The notes below the pieces were generated by a model that ran no database searches, was not told where the DNA came from, and saw nothing but the letters and a program-made list of their open reading frames with translations. A program made the translations under genes and the position numbers. A DNA stretch of 64,000 bases from Oscillospiraceae bacterium (GTDB lineage: Bacteria; Bacillota; Clostridia; Oscillospirales; Oscillospiraceae). The DNA lies in contig CACZKM010000001.1 in the NCBI GenBank assembly GCA_902781745.1, positions 1 through 64,000 of the forward strand. Direction: 5' to 3'. Shown piece by piece: positions 50,860-60,250 of the stretch; the first letter of the stretch is position 1; each line of letters begins with the position of its first letter.

Positions 50860-52032
50860 TTGCGCAAGCTTATACTGACCATAGGGGGTCTTTGCGCCCT
50901 TTTTGCGGGGGCCATCCCCCTGCCATGCCCTGCGGCGGAGGCGCCGGCGGTCTCCGCTGCCTCCGCTGTTTTGCTGGATGCGGACAGCGGCCGGGTCCTC
51001 TTTGCCAAGGACGCCGACACGCCCCGGGCCATCGCCAGCACCACCAAGCTCATGACCGCCCTGGTGGCCTCGGAATACCTGGACGATCTCCGGCAGGAGG
51101 TCACCATCCGAAAGGAGTGGACGGGCATCGAGGGGACCTCCCTTTATCTGGAGCCGGGGGAACAGATCACCGTGGAAACCCTGCTGTATGGCCTTCTTCT
51201 TCAATCGGGGAACGACGCCGCGGTGGCCCTGGCAGGCTGCTGCGCCGGGGACGTGGAGACTTTCGTGGACTGGATGAACCAGCGGGCGGCGGACCTGGGC
51301 ATGACCAACACCCACTTCACCGACCCCAACGGCCTGGGCGGGGAGGACCACTACGCCTCCGCCCTGGACATGGCAAAGCTGGGGGCGGCCTGCCTGGACG
51401 ATCCCGTTGTGTCCAGAATCGCGGCCACCCGGACCATCCATATCGGCGGCCGAAGCTTTACCAATCACAACAAGCTTCTCTGGCAGGTCCCCGACTGCAC
51501 CGGCCTGAAAACGGGGTACACCCGGCAGGCCGGGCGGACCCTGGTTTCCAGCGCGGAGCGGAACGGCCAGCGCCTGGTGTGCGTCACCCTCAATGACGGG
51601 GACGACTGGCGGGACCACACTGCCCTGCTGGAATATGGCTTTTCCCGGTTTCCCCGGCAAACCCTGGTGACGGAGGGGCAGGCCTTTCGCCGGGTCCCGG
51701 TGACGGGCAGCTTGCTCCACGACATGCCTGTGGTGGCAAAGGACGAGCTGTCCTGGCCCCTGAAGGAGACCGACCAGGTGCGCCTGGAAGTTAGTGCCCT
51801 GCCAGATCGGGTGGAGGCCCCGGTCAGCAAGGGAGAGATCGCCGGCGGCGTCCGGCTGCTGGTCAACGAGAAGCCGGTAACAGAGACCTATTTGGTATGG
51901 GGTGGCTCCGCTGGAAAGGACGTGTTGGGAGAAGCGGCAAAACGCTCGCCGCTGGACCTGCTGCGTGCCCTGACCGGACGGGATAGCCCGGCCCTGCTGA
52001 CCGCGCCGTCCAATCTCTTCCCGACGGAATAA
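50860..52032 (+). CDS. D-alanyl-D-alanine carboxypeptidase (DacB/DacF type)
   Basis: A 390-residue serine peptidase (S11) with a signal peptide (about 1-27). Motifs are STTKLM (nucleophile Ser and Lys), SGND and KTGYT. It trims the terminal D-Ala of peptidoglycan peptides; in sporulation clusters it shapes the cortex. It has a TTG start, 5 bases after GGAGGGG. The C-terminal domain (about 290-370) is the PBP5 beta-rich part; I see no clear C-terminal amphipathic anchor. Confidence 0.9.
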   Translation: MRKLILTIGGLCALFAGAIPLPCPAAEAPAVSAASAVLLDADSGRVLFAKDADTPRAIASTTKLMTALVASEYLDDLRQEVTIRKEWTGIEGTSLYLEPGEQITVETLLYGLLLQSGNDAAVALAGCCAGDVETFVDWMNQRAADLGMTNTHFTDPNGLGGEDHYASALDMAKLGAACLDDPVVSRIAATRTIHIGGRSFTNHNKLLWQVPDCTGLKTGYTRQAGRTLVSSAERNGQRLVCVTLNDGDDWRDHTALLEYGFSRFPRQTLVTEGQAFRRVPVTGSLLHDMPVVAKDELSWPLKETDQVRLEVSALPDRVEAPVSKGEIAGGVRLLVNEKPVTETYLVWGGSAGKDVLGEAAKRSPLDLLRALTGRDSPALLTAPSNLFPTE

Positions 52033-52058
52033 TAACAAAGAAAGCGAGGTGACCCGAC

Positions 52059-52784
52059 ATGGAAGAACGGCTGCAAAAGCTTCTCTCCGCCGCGGGGGTG
52101 TGCTCCCGCAGAAAAGCGGAGGAGTACATCGCCGCCGGCCGGGTCACTGTCAACGGCGCTCCCGCCGCTCTGGGAGACCGGGCGGACCTCTCCCGGGATG
52201 TGGTCGCCCTGGATGGCCGGGCCATTCCCCGCCCCGCTACCGGCGCGGTCCTCATGCTCTATAAGCCCCGGGGGGTCGTGACTACCCTCTCCGACGAGAA
52301 GGGGAGACGGACCGTGGCCGACCTGGTCCGGGCATATCCCGCCCGGGTCTGGCCCGTTGGCCGGCTGGACATGGATTCGGAGGGGCTTCTCCTTCTCACC
52401 GATGACGGTGCGCTGACCAACGCCCTGATCCATCCCCGGCATGAGATCGAGAAGGAATACCAGGTCTGGGTCAGCGGCTACCGGCCCGAAGCGGTTGAGG
52501 ACCTGTCCGTTCCCATGACCCTGGATGGAAAACCTCTGCGGCCCGCCAAGGTCCGTGTGATTCGGGCAGAAGGGGACCGGGCCGTCCTGTCCGTCATCAT
52601 CCATGAGGGGAAAAACCGTCAGATCCGCCGTATGTGCGCTCAGTGCGGCCTGACCGTCACCCGTCTCAAACGGGTGCGGGAAGGAGGTCTGGATCTGGAC
52701 CCCGGGCTAAAGCCCGGCCAGTGGCGCTTGCTGACGGAAGAGGAGCGCTTGAGGCTTCGTCAGGAAACTTTTTTGCAGGAATAA
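52059..52784 (+). CDS. rluB: Ribosomal pseudouridine synthase B
   Basis: A 241-residue RsuA/RluB-type enzyme with an N-terminal S4 domain (RLQKLLSAAGVCSRRKAEEY) and the catalytic Asp in VGRLDMDSEGLLLLT. It modifies 23S rRNA (or 16S). It ends the scp-ytf-dac-rluB block seen in many Firmicutes. Confidence 0.9.
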   Translation: MEERLQKLLSAAGVCSRRKAEEYIAAGRVTVNGAPAALGDRADLSRDVVALDGRAIPRPATGAVLMLYKPRGVVTTLSDEKGRRTVADLVRAYPARVWPVGRLDMDSEGLLLLTDDGALTNALIHPRHEIEKEYQVWVSGYRPEAVEDLSVPMTLDGKPLRPAKVRVIRAEGDRAVLSVIIHEGKNRQIRRMCAQCGLTVTRLKRVREGGLDLDPGLKPGQWRLLTEEERLRLRQETFLQE

Positions 52785-52794
52785 GAAATTTTTC

Positions 52795-52823
52795 TTGCAA
52801 AATTCGGCTGCTCACGATATAAT
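52795..52823 (+). promoter_or_regulatory. Promoter for the rpiR-cmk-ispH operon
   Basis: TTGCAA, 17 bases, TATAAT, 70 bases before the regulator start codon. Confidence 0.75.
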
Positions 52824-52892
52824 ATAGTCAATCAGTAATGTTAGGCCCGTTCCGGTCAGATCCCGGCGGGCGGAGCAGCGGAGGAAGACTTT

Positions 52893-53762
52893 ATGGCGAA
52901 AGACATCCTGACCCTCATCAGCAGCAAAATGAACACCTTTTCCAAAGGACAGAAGCTCATTGCGAACTATATTCTGACCAACTACGACAAGGCGGCTTTC
53001 ATGACGGCCAGCAAGCTGGGGAAGACCGTCCACGTCAGTGAATCCACGGTGGTCCGCTTTGCCTCGGAACTGAAGTATGACGGGTATCCCGCCATGCAGA
53101 AGGCCCTGCAGGAGATGATTCGGAACAAGCTGACCTCCATCCAGCGCATGGAGGTCTCCAACGACATCATCGGAAACCAGGACGTGGTCTCCAGCGTTAT
53201 GCAGTCCGATATGGAGAAGATCCGCATGACCATGGAGGAGCTGGATCGGGAGAGCTTTGACGCTGCGGTGGACGCTATTGTCAAGGCGAAGAAGATTTAC
53301 ATCCTTGGCACCCGTTCCTCCGGTTCCCTTGCGGGCTTTCTCTCCTTCTATTTCGGCCTTATGTTCGACAATGTGGTCCATGTAGGGGAGAGCGCCAACC
53401 AGGAGATTTTTGACCAGATCGTCCAGGTGGCGGAGGGGGACGTGACCATCGGCCTCTCCTTCCCCCGGTATTCCCGGCGGACGGTGCGGGCCATCAGTTT
53501 CGCCCATGAGCGGGGCTCTAAGGTCATTGCCATCACCGACAGCGCTTCCAACTCCATGGCCAAGGCGGCGGACTACGTTCTCCTGGCCAAGAGCGATATG
53601 GCCTCCTTTGTAGACTCCCTGGTGGCGCCCCTGAGCCTCATCAACGCCCTTCTGGTGGCCATTGCCCGCAGAAAGAGCGACATCGTGGACCACTTTGAGC
53701 GGCTGGAGCACATCTGGCAGGAGTATGGCGTCTTTGTCAGCATGGAGGAAGAGAATCAATGA
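52893..53762 (+). CDS. MurR/RpiR family transcriptional regulator
   Basis: A 289-residue regulator with an N-terminal HTH domain (ANYILTNYDKAAFMTASKLG and VSESTVVRFASELKYDGYP) and a C-terminal SIS domain (IYILGTRSSGSLAGFLSFY) that binds a sugar phosphate. The effector is unknown. Leading an operon of membrane-lipid, nucleotide and isoprenoid genes, it may be autoregulated. It overlaps the next gene by 4 bases. Confidence 0.88.
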   Translation: MAKDILTLISSKMNTFSKGQKLIANYILTNYDKAAFMTASKLGKTVHVSESTVVRFASELKYDGYPAMQKALQEMIRNKLTSIQRMEVSNDIIGNQDVVSSVMQSDMEKIRMTMEELDRESFDAAVDAIVKAKKIYILGTRSSGSLAGFLSFYFGLMFDNVVHVGESANQEIFDQIVQVAEGDVTIGLSFPRYSRRTVRAISFAHERGSKVIAITDSASNSMAKAADYVLLAKSDMASFVDSLVAPLSLINALLVAIARRKSDIVDHFERLEHIWQEYGVFVSMEEENQ

Positions 53763-55015
53763 CCCCGGTGGTCGTAGTGGGCGGCGGCGCGGCCGGAATG
53801 ATGGCCGCCCTCTCCGCCCGGCAGAGCGGCGGAGAGGTCCTGTTGCTGGAGCCCAACGAGAAGCTGGGCCGCAAGCTGTATATCACCGGCAAAGGCCGGT
53901 GCAATCTCACCAACAACACCACGCCGGAGGGCGTTTTGAACAACGTGCCCCGGAACAGCCGCTTCCTTTACAGTGCGGTGACCCGGTTCCCTCCCGCGGC
54001 GGTGATGGAATACTTTGAAGGCCTGGGCGTCCCCCTGAAAACCGAACGGGGGGGACGCGTTTTTCCATGCTCGGACAAGGCTGCCGACGTCATCGACGCC
54101 CTGTTCCACGCCCTGAAGCGGGCCCAAGTGACCATCCGCCACGACCGGGCCCTCGGCCTGTGCCTGGAGAACGGACAGGTCACCGGGGTGGAGACCGGCC
54201 ACGGGATTATCGACACCCGCGCGGTCATCATCGCCACCGGCGGGGTGTCCTATCCCGCCACCGGCTCCACGGGGGACGGCTACGCCCTGGCCCGGGCTGC
54301 CGGGCACACCGTCATCGAGCCCAGGGCCTCCCTGGTCCCCCTGGTGGAGGACGGAGACACCTGCGCCAGGATGCAGGGCCTTTCCTTGAAAAACGTTACC
54401 CTGACCCTGAAAAACCAGAAAAAGAAGGCGGTCTTTCGGGAGCAGGGGGAGATGCTGTTCACCCATTTCGGCATCTCCGGCCCCCTGGTCCTCAGCGCCA
54501 GCGCCCACGGCAACTGGCAGAAGGATACCTACACCGCCGTTATCGACTGCAAGCCTGCCCTGGACGAGGCCAAGCTGGAGGCCCGCATCCTCCGAGACAT
54601 TTCCGCCGCGCCCAACAAGGCCTTCCACAACTTCCTGGAGGGGCTCTTGCCCCGGCTGATGGTGCCTGTGGTGGGGGAGCGGGCGGAGATCGACCCGGAC
54701 CTGCCGGTGAACGCCATGACAAAGGGCCAGAGACGGCGGCTCATGGAGATCATCAAGGGCTTTTCCATCCCCATCCTTGGTACCCGCCCAGTCACTGAGG
54801 GGATCGTCACCGCCGGCGGCGTCAAGACCGGCGAGGTGGACCCGGGCACCCTGATGTCCAAGAAGACCGCCGGCCTGTTTTTTGCCGGGGAAGTCCTGGA
54901 CGTAGACGCCTATACCGGCGGCTTCAACCTTCAAATCGCCTGGTGCACCGGCCGGGCAGCGGGAGAGGCCGCTGCCCGATTTGTAAACGATACAGAGGAG
55001 ATAACAGAATCATGA
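53759..55015 (+). CDS. HI0933-family FAD-dependent oxidoreductase
   Basis: A 418-residue flavoprotein. The FAD-binding VVVGGGAAGMMAALSA is at the N-terminus; KLYITGKGRCNLTN, ATGGVSYPATGSTGDGY and GEVLDVDAYTGGFNLQ are family marks. Reaction unknown. It commonly stands before cmk in clostridia, as here. It overlaps cmk by 4 bases. Confidence 0.88.
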   Translation: MTPVVVVGGGAAGMMAALSARQSGGEVLLLEPNEKLGRKLYITGKGRCNLTNNTTPEGVLNNVPRNSRFLYSAVTRFPPAAVMEYFEGLGVPLKTERGGRVFPCSDKAADVIDALFHALKRAQVTIRHDRALGLCLENGQVTGVETGHGIIDTRAVIIATGGVSYPATGSTGDGYALARAAGHTVIEPRASLVPLVEDGDTCARMQGLSLKNVTLTLKNQKKKAVFREQGEMLFTHFGISGPLVLSASAHGNWQKDTYTAVIDCKPALDEAKLEARILRDISAAPNKAFHNFLEGLLPRLMVPVVGERAEIDPDLPVNAMTKGQRRRLMEIIKGFSIPILGTRPVTEGIVTAGGVKTGEVDPGTLMSKKTAGLFFAGEVLDVDAYTGGFNLQIAWCTGRAAGEAAARFVNDTEEITES

Positions 55016-55686
55016 ATTACAGCATCGCCATCGACGGCCCCTCCGGCGCGGGGAAGAGCACCCTGGCCAAGGCCATTGCCGCCCGTCTGGGCTTTTACTA
55101 TGTGGACACCGGCGCCATCTACCGCACGGTGGGTTTGTACGTGGCCCGGCAGGGGGGAAACTGCGCGGTCCCGGCAGACGTAGAGCCCCTGCTGCCCGCC
55201 ATTCAGATCGGCATGGAATACGGCGAGGACGGCCTCCAGCACATGATCCTCAACGGGGAGGACGTCACCGCCGCCATCCGGGAGAACGCCGTGTCCCAAT
55301 ATGCCTCCCAGGTTTCCGCCATTCCGGCGGTCCGTGAATTCCTTCTGGAAATGCAGCGGGGCCTGGCCAAGCGCCACAGCGTCATCATGGACGGCCGGGA
55401 CATCGGCACGGTGGTCCTGCCGGATGCGGATATTAAAGTCTATCTCACGGCCTCCGTGGAGGAACGGGCCCTGCGCCGGTGGAAGGAACTCCAGGCAAAG
55501 GGGGATGGTACGCCCCTTGAGACGGTGAAGGAGCAGATCATCCAGCGGGACTATGCCGACAGCCACCGGGAGATCGCCCCCCTCCGTCAGGCAGAGGATG
55601 CGGTGGTGCTGGACACCTCCGAGCTGGACCTGGAGGAGAGCATCGAGGCTCTGTACAACATCGTGAAAGAGAGGATCGACCTGTGA
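55012..55686 (+). CDS. cmk: Cytidylate kinase
   Basis: A 224-residue kinase making CDP/dCDP from CMP/dCMP. The P-loop is AIDGPSGAGKSTLAKAIA; DTGAIYRTV and GRDIGTVVLPDADIK are substrate-binding motifs. The ATG at 55012 is in an ATGA overlap; the longer frame upstream is a shadow. The cmk-plsC-ispH-rpsA order is conserved in clostridia. Confidence 0.95.
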   Translation: MNYSIAIDGPSGAGKSTLAKAIAARLGFYYVDTGAIYRTVGLYVARQGGNCAVPADVEPLLPAIQIGMEYGEDGLQHMILNGEDVTAAIRENAVSQYASQVSAIPAVREFLLEMQRGLAKRHSVIMDGRDIGTVVLPDADIKVYLTASVEERALRRWKELQAKGDGTPLETVKEQIIQRDYADSHREIAPLRQAEDAVVLDTSELDLEESIEALYNIVKERIDL

Positions 55687-56300
55687 CCTTATACCAAGTG
55701 GCCTATTCGGTCAGTAAATTCATCTTCCGTTTCTGCACCCTGCGCACACCGCTGAAGACCTATGGCAAGGCCAACATCCCCAAGGGGGCGGCGGTAATCT
55801 GCGCCAATCACGTCCACAATTCCGACCCCTTCTATATCGTCTACTCCTTTGAGCGGAAGGACAAGATCTGGATCATGGCCAAGGAGGAGATCAAGCACTA
55901 TCCCGTGGCGGGCTGGCTTCTCATCTGGCTGGGCTTCGTCATCTGGGTCAAGCGGGGCAAGTCGGATATCGGGGCGGTGAAGGCCTGCCTCAGGGCCTTA
56001 AAGGGCGGCGAAAAGCTGCTGATCTTCCCCGAGGGCACCCGCCACGACGACATCGGCGAGGGCAAGACCGGCGCGGCCATGATGGCCATCCGCACCAACA
56101 GCCCCATCCTGCCGGTGTACATTGCTCCGGACCGGATCAAGGGAAAGCGCACGAAGGTCTACATCGGCGAGCCCTATATGCCCTTCACCGAGGACCGGAA
56201 GGCCACCGCCGCAGATTATGAGACCGTGACGGCCGACATCATGGACCACATTCGGGCCATCCGGGACAACCGGGAGGCCATGGAGGCGGCGGAGCAGTGA
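55683..56300 (+). CDS. plsC: 1-acyl-sn-glycerol-3-phosphate acyltransferase
   Basis: A 205-residue membrane-associated acyltransferase with the HX4D motif in ANHVHNSDPF and the substrate motif FPEGTRHD. It makes phosphatidate from lysophosphatidate. GTG start overlapping cmk by 4 bases; its end overlaps ispH by 4 bases. Confidence 0.92.
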   Translation: MTLYQVAYSVSKFIFRFCTLRTPLKTYGKANIPKGAAVICANHVHNSDPFYIVYSFERKDKIWIMAKEEIKHYPVAGWLLIWLGFVIWVKRGKSDIGAVKACLRALKGGEKLLIFPEGTRHDDIGEGKTGAAMMAIRTNSPILPVYIAPDRIKGKRTKVYIGEPYMPFTEDRKATAADYETVTADIMDHIRAIRDNREAMEAAEQ

Positions 56301-58288
56301 GAGAAGTTATTCTGGCCAAGTCCGCGGGCTTCTGCTTCGGCGTCCGCCGGGCGGTGGAGCTGGCGGAGGAACTGGCAGAGAGCGGGCAGCCTTATGTCAT
56401 GCTTGGCCCTGTCATCCACAACGAGGCGGTCATCCGGGACCTGGAAGAGAAGGGCGTCGCCTGCGTGTCCTCCGTGGAGGAGGTCCCGCCGGGCTCCGGC
56501 GTCATCATCCGCTCCCACGGCGAGGGCCGGGCGGTCTATGAGGCTCTGGAGAAAAAAGGCTGTCAGATCGCTGACGCCACCTGTGTCCGGGTGAAGAAGA
56601 TCCACGAGATCGCGGCGGAGGCTTCCGCCCGGGGCCGGCAGGTCATCATCATCGGAGATCCCCAGCATCCCGAGGTCAAGGCCATTGCCGGATGGTGTTC
56701 GGATGCAAAAATCTTCCGAAATCAGGATGAATTGCAAGAATTTCTTGTGGAAAAGGGAGAAAATAACCAAAAACCGGTCACTCTTGTTTCGCAAACTACA
56801 TCAACGGATAGAATTTGGGTCCCATGCAGAGAAAAAGTAAAAAAAGAGTGTACAAACGCCGAAATTTTTGATACAATATGCGATGCTACGTGTAAGCGGC
56901 AATCAGAAGCACAGCGTTTGGCGGAGCACTGCGGCGCCATGATCGTCATCGGCGACAGAAGAAGCTCCAACACCACCCGTCTTGCTGAGTTATGCCGGGC
57001 ACACTGTCCGCTGGTCTGCCACATCAGCGGAGCTGAGGAGCTTGACCGGAATCTGATAAGCGGGGTAGCTTCTGTGGGAATCACCGCCGGTGCGTCTACG
57101 CCGGGGTGGATAATAAAGGAGGTCAAAGACATTATGAGCGACGAGAACAACAACGTGGTGGAGATCGAAGAGTCCTTCGCGGACATGCTGGAGAAATCCA
57201 TCAAGACGTTAACAACCGGCGATAAGGTGATGGGCACGGTCACCGGCATCACGGCCACCGAGGTCAACGTGGACCTGGGCACGAAGCACGCCGGCTACAT
57301 CCCCCTGTCCGAGCTGAGCGACGACCCCACCGTCAAGCCTGAGGACATCGTGAAGGTGGGCGACGAGATCGAGACCTATGTCATGCGCGTCAACGACGTG
57401 GAGGGTGTTGCAACCCTGTCCAAGAAGCGTCTGGACACCGTGAAGCACTGGGATATGATCGAGGCCGCCGTGGAGGATAAGACCATCATGGAGGGCGTCA
57501 TCACTGAGGACAACAAGGGCGGCGTCGTCGCCAATGTCAAGGGCATTCGCGTCTTCATCCCCGCCTCCCAGACCGGTATGCCCAGAGGGGCCGACCTGTC
57601 TGAGATGATCAAGCAGCAGGTCAAGCTGCGCATCACCGAGGTCAACCGCTCCCGCCGCCGTGTGGTGGGCTCCATCCGCGCCGTCCAGGCCGAGGAGCGC
57701 GCTGCCAAGGCCGCCGAGGTGTGGGAGAACATCGAGGTGGGCAAGCGGTACGAGGGTACCGTCAAGTCCCTGACCTCTTACGGCGCTTTCGTGGACATCG
57801 GCGGCGTGGACGGCATGGTCCATGTTTCCGAGCTGTCCTGGAGCCGGATCAAGAATCCCGCTGAGGTCGTCTCTGTTGGCGATCAGGTCAGCGTGTACGT
57901 CATTTCCTTCGACCCCGAGAAGAAGAAGATCTCTCTGGGTATGAAGGACCGCAGCCAGGATCCCTGGGAGAAGTTCACCTCCACCTACGAGGTGGGCTCC
58001 ACCGCCACCGTGCGCGTGGTCAAGCTGATGACCTTCGGCGCCTTCGCCGAGATCGTCCCCGGCGTGGACGGCCTGATCCACATCTCCCAGATCGCCGATC
58101 ACCGGATCGAGAAGCCCGGCGACGTGCTGGAAGAGGGCCAGACTGTTGACGTCAAGATCACCGACATCGACTATGAGCGCAAGAAGGTCTCCCTGTCCAT
58201 CCGCGCCCTGCTGGGCGAGCAGCGGGTGGCCGTGGACGAGGCTGAGGCCGACGAGGACGGCGAGATCCCCGAGGACGTGGGCATCTGA
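56297..58288 (+). CDS. ispH-rpsA: Fused IspH (HMBPP reductase) and ribosomal protein S1
   Basis: A 663-residue fusion. Residues 1-278 are IspH, the [4Fe-4S] reductase that makes IPP and DMAPP, with its three Cys ligands in SAGFCFGVRRA, DATCVRV and CDATCKRQ. Residues 280-663 are four S1 domains (for example GTVTGITATEVNVDLG, GTVKSLTSYGAFVDIGG), a ribosomal protein S1-like mRNA-binding part. The fusion is known in clostridia. Inside it lie a good promoter (56849-56877) and a ribosome binding site with ATG at 57134 (Met280), exactly at the junction, so S1 may also be made alone. DNA at about 56700-56900 is AT-rich, unlike its surroundings. GTG start. Confidence 0.95.
   Translation: MREVILAKSAGFCFGVRRAVELAEELAESGQPYVMLGPVIHNEAVIRDLEEKGVACVSSVEEVPPGSGVIIRSHGEGRAVYEALEKKGCQIADATCVRVKKIHEIAAEASARGRQVIIIGDPQHPEVKAIAGWCSDAKIFRNQDELQEFLVEKGENNQKPVTLVSQTTSTDRIWVPCREKVKKECTNAEIFDTICDATCKRQSEAQRLAEHCGAMIVIGDRRSSNTTRLAELCRAHCPLVCHISGAEELDRNLISGVASVGITAGASTPGWIIKEVKDIMSDENNNVVEIEESFADMLEKSIKTLTTGDKVMGTVTGITATEVNVDLGTKHAGYIPLSELSDDPTVKPEDIVKVGDEIETYVMRVNDVEGVATLSKKRLDTVKHWDMIEAAVEDKTIMEGVITEDNKGGVVANVKGIRVFIPASQTGMPRGADLSEMIKQQVKLRITEVNRSRRRVVGSIRAVQAEERAAKAAEVWENIEVGKRYEGTVKSLTSYGAFVDIGGVDGMVHVSELSWSRIKNPAEVVSVGDQVSVYVISFDPEKKKISLGMKDRSQDPWEKFTSTYEVGSTATVRVVKLMTFGAFAEIVPGVDGLIHISQIADHRIEKPGDVLEEGQTVDVKITDIDYERKKVSLSIRALLGEQRVAVDEAEADEDGEIPEDVGI
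56849..56877 (+). promoter_or_regulatory. Internal promoter within ispH
   Basis: TGTACA, 17 bases, TACAAT, in an AT-rich patch of the ispH part. A transcript from here would have a leader of about 250 bases before the internal S1 start codon at 57134. Confidence 0.5.
57115..57136 (+). promoter_or_regulatory. Internal ribosome binding site and ATG for separate S1
   Basis: AAAGGAGG at 57115-57122 stands 11 bases before the in-frame ATG at 57134. The ATG opens exactly where the IspH part ends. Translation from it would give a 384-residue S1-type protein (57134-58288). Confidence 0.6.
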
Positions 58289-58380
58289 TTTGACGCGCTA
58301 TGGCGATATCCTTTTTTGAACGGGTGAAGGGTGCCCTGTCCGGGCATACTACCGGCACCCAAACGAATGGAGGAACGAAT

Positions 58381-58590
58381 ATGGCTACCATCACCAAAGA
58401 CACCATCGTGGGCGATATCCTGGACATCGCGCCGGAGACCGCCCCTGCTTTCCTTGACATCGGCATGCACTGCCTGGGCTGCCCCGCCTCCCGGAACGAG
58501 ACCGTGGAGGAGGCCTGCATGGTCCATGACATGCCTGTTGAGGTCCTGGTGGACCGCCTGAACGACATCATCGCGGCCAACAGAAAGTAA
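58381..58590 (+). CDS. DUF1858 protein
   Basis: A 69-residue protein of the DUF1858 family, with CLGCPAS near the middle and a helical pattern. Related small proteins accompany hybrid-cluster or redox enzymes; function unknown. GGAGGA lies 6 bases before the ATG. It follows the S1 gene by 92 bases. Confidence 0.85.
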   Translation: MATITKDTIVGDILDIAPETAPAFLDIGMHCLGCPASRNETVEEACMVHDMPVEVLVDRLNDIIAANRK

Positions 58591-58606
58591 TCAAACGAAC
58601 AAAAAT

Positions 58607-58639
58607 CAGGCGCGGGAGCTTTTCCGCGTCTGGTTTTTT
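58607..58639 (+). terminator. Intrinsic terminator
   Basis: CAGGCGCGG pairs with CCGCGTCTG (one G-U) around an 8-base loop, followed by GTTTTTT. It ends the ispH-rpsA-DUF1858 transcript. Confidence 0.85.
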
Positions 58640-58662
58640 ATGGAGAAAAGGAGGCGGGGACT

Positions 58663-59355
58663 ATGGACCTCTCACCTCGTTTGGCTGCCATCGCCGCTCA
58701 GGTCCCCCAGGGGAGCCGCCTGGCGGATATCGGCACCGATCACGCATACCTGCCTGTAGCGCTCCTGCTGGATGGTACCATTCCCTCTGCCGTGGCCTCC
58801 GATGTGAACCGGGGGCCTCTGGAGCGGGGGAGACTGACCGCCCAGCAGGCCGGCGTGGAAGAAAATATTGACTTTCGTCTGACGGACGGCCTGCGTGGTC
58901 TGGACGAGTCCCAGGCGGATACCGTTGTCATTGCGGGGATGGGCGGAGAGTTGATCGCCCGCATCCTGTCGGAAGCGCCCTGGACCCGTGAGGTTTTGCT
59001 TCTCCTTCAGCCCATGACCGCCCAGCCGGAGCTGCGCCGGTGGCTGACGGAGAACGGATACCGAATCCAGCGGGAGACCATAGTGTGTGAAGGGGAAAAG
59101 CTTTACATCGTATTAGCTGCCTGCGGCGGACAGGATACACCCTACGCCCTAGCTGAGTTTTGGGCCGGGCGGCAGCGAAGAGGGGAGAGCGCTCCGCTGC
59201 GGCTGGCCTATCTGGACGACCTGCTTGCCCGGCGCAAGCGGGCCCTTGCCGGGATGGAGCGCAGCGCCCATCCGCCGGAGGGGATCGAGACAGAGAGGCA
59301 GCTTTTGGCCCAGTTGGAACAGATGCGGGAGGAGTGGATCACATGGCAACAGTAA
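58663..59355 (+). CDS. trmK: tRNA (adenine(22)-N1)-methyltransferase
   Basis: A 230-residue SAM-dependent methyltransferase. The N-terminal LADIGTDHAYLPVALL is the SAM-binding motif of the TrmK/COG2384 group; VVIAGMGGELIARIL and LQPMTAQPELRRWL are also conserved. It methylates A22 of some tRNAs. It overlaps the next gene by 13 bases, an arrangement (trmK-nif3) found in many Firmicutes. Confidence 0.9.
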   Translation: MDLSPRLAAIAAQVPQGSRLADIGTDHAYLPVALLLDGTIPSAVASDVNRGPLERGRLTAQQAGVEENIDFRLTDGLRGLDESQADTVVIAGMGGELIARILSEAPWTREVLLLLQPMTAQPELRRWLTENGYRIQRETIVCEGEKLYIVLAACGGQDTPYALAEFWAGRQRRGESAPLRLAYLDDLLARRKRALAGMERSAHPPEGIETERQLLAQLEQMREEWITWQQ

Positions 59356-60140
59356 ACGAGATTTTTGCGTACCTGGACAGGAGGGCCCCCTTCCGGTATC
59401 AGGCGGACTTCGACAACGCCGGCTTTCTGGTGGGACACGGGGACCGTCCGGTGGAGCGGGTCCTGGTGGCTCTGGATATCACCCCAGAGACAATCCGGGA
59501 GGCCATCGAGGGCGGCTGTCAGTTGATCGTGGCACATCATCCCGTGATTTGGGGCCAGATCGGTCGGGTCACAGACGAGACCACGACAGGGAAGAATCTT
59601 CTCACCCTGATCGAAAACAACATCGCCGCCATCTGTGCCCACACCAATCTCGACGCGGTGGAGGGCGGCGTCAACACTGCCCTGGCGGCCAAGCTGGACC
59701 TGCAGGACCCTGTCCCCCTGGAAGAGGAGGGGATCGACGCCCAGGGCGTCCCCTATGGCATCGGCCGGGTAGGGACCATCCCCGGCGGGCCAATGCCTCT
59801 GTCGGACTTCGTCGCCCGGCTCAAAAACGCTCTGAACCTGGGCGGCGTCCGTGTCCTGGACGCAGGCGTCCCGGTGCGCAAGGTGGCGGTAGGCGGCGGC
59901 GCCTGCGGCAGTATGCTCCCCCTGGTCAAGGCCATGGGCTGTGATACCTTCGTCACCTCAGACTTAAAGCACGACCTCTACCTGGAGGCCCGGGCCCAGG
60001 GGATCAACCTCCTGGACGCGGGGCACTACTCCACGGAGACCGTGGTCTGCCCGGTGCTGAAGACCTGGCTGGAGAGCGGTTTTCCCGGCCTGGAGGTCCT
60101 GCTTTCCCAGACGCAGGGCGAGGTTTTTGCATATTTGTAA
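59343..60140 (+). CDS. Nif3-like dinuclear metal centre protein
   Basis: A 265-residue protein with the metal-binding HH in VAHHPVIWG and further ligands in THTNLDAV-like ICAHTNLDAVEGG and the C-terminal GHYSTET. It is the short form without the inserted PII-like domain. Family role is proposed as GTP cyclohydrolase 1 type 2 but is unproven. The ATG at 59343 lies inside trmK. Confidence 0.9.
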   Translation: MATVNEIFAYLDRRAPFRYQADFDNAGFLVGHGDRPVERVLVALDITPETIREAIEGGCQLIVAHHPVIWGQIGRVTDETTTGKNLLTLIENNIAAICAHTNLDAVEGGVNTALAAKLDLQDPVPLEEEGIDAQGVPYGIGRVGTIPGGPMPLSDFVARLKNALNLGGVRVLDAGVPVRKVAVGGGACGSMLPLVKAMGCDTFVTSDLKHDLYLEARAQGINLLDAGHYSTETVVCPVLKTWLESGFPGLEVLLSQTQGEVFAYL

Positions 60141-60150
60141 GGAAGAAGCC

Positions 60151-60179
60151 TTGTCAATCTGAGGCTGCTGTGATACAAT
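60151..60179 (+). promoter_or_regulatory. Promoter for yebC
   Basis: TTGTCA, 17 bases, TACAAT, about 70 bases before the YebC start. Confidence 0.7.
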
Positions 60180-60250
60180 CTATAAGTTAAAAACTGTGTC
60201 GGGTTCTATACCTGGCATTGAGATACTACATCACGAAGGGAACGATACTG

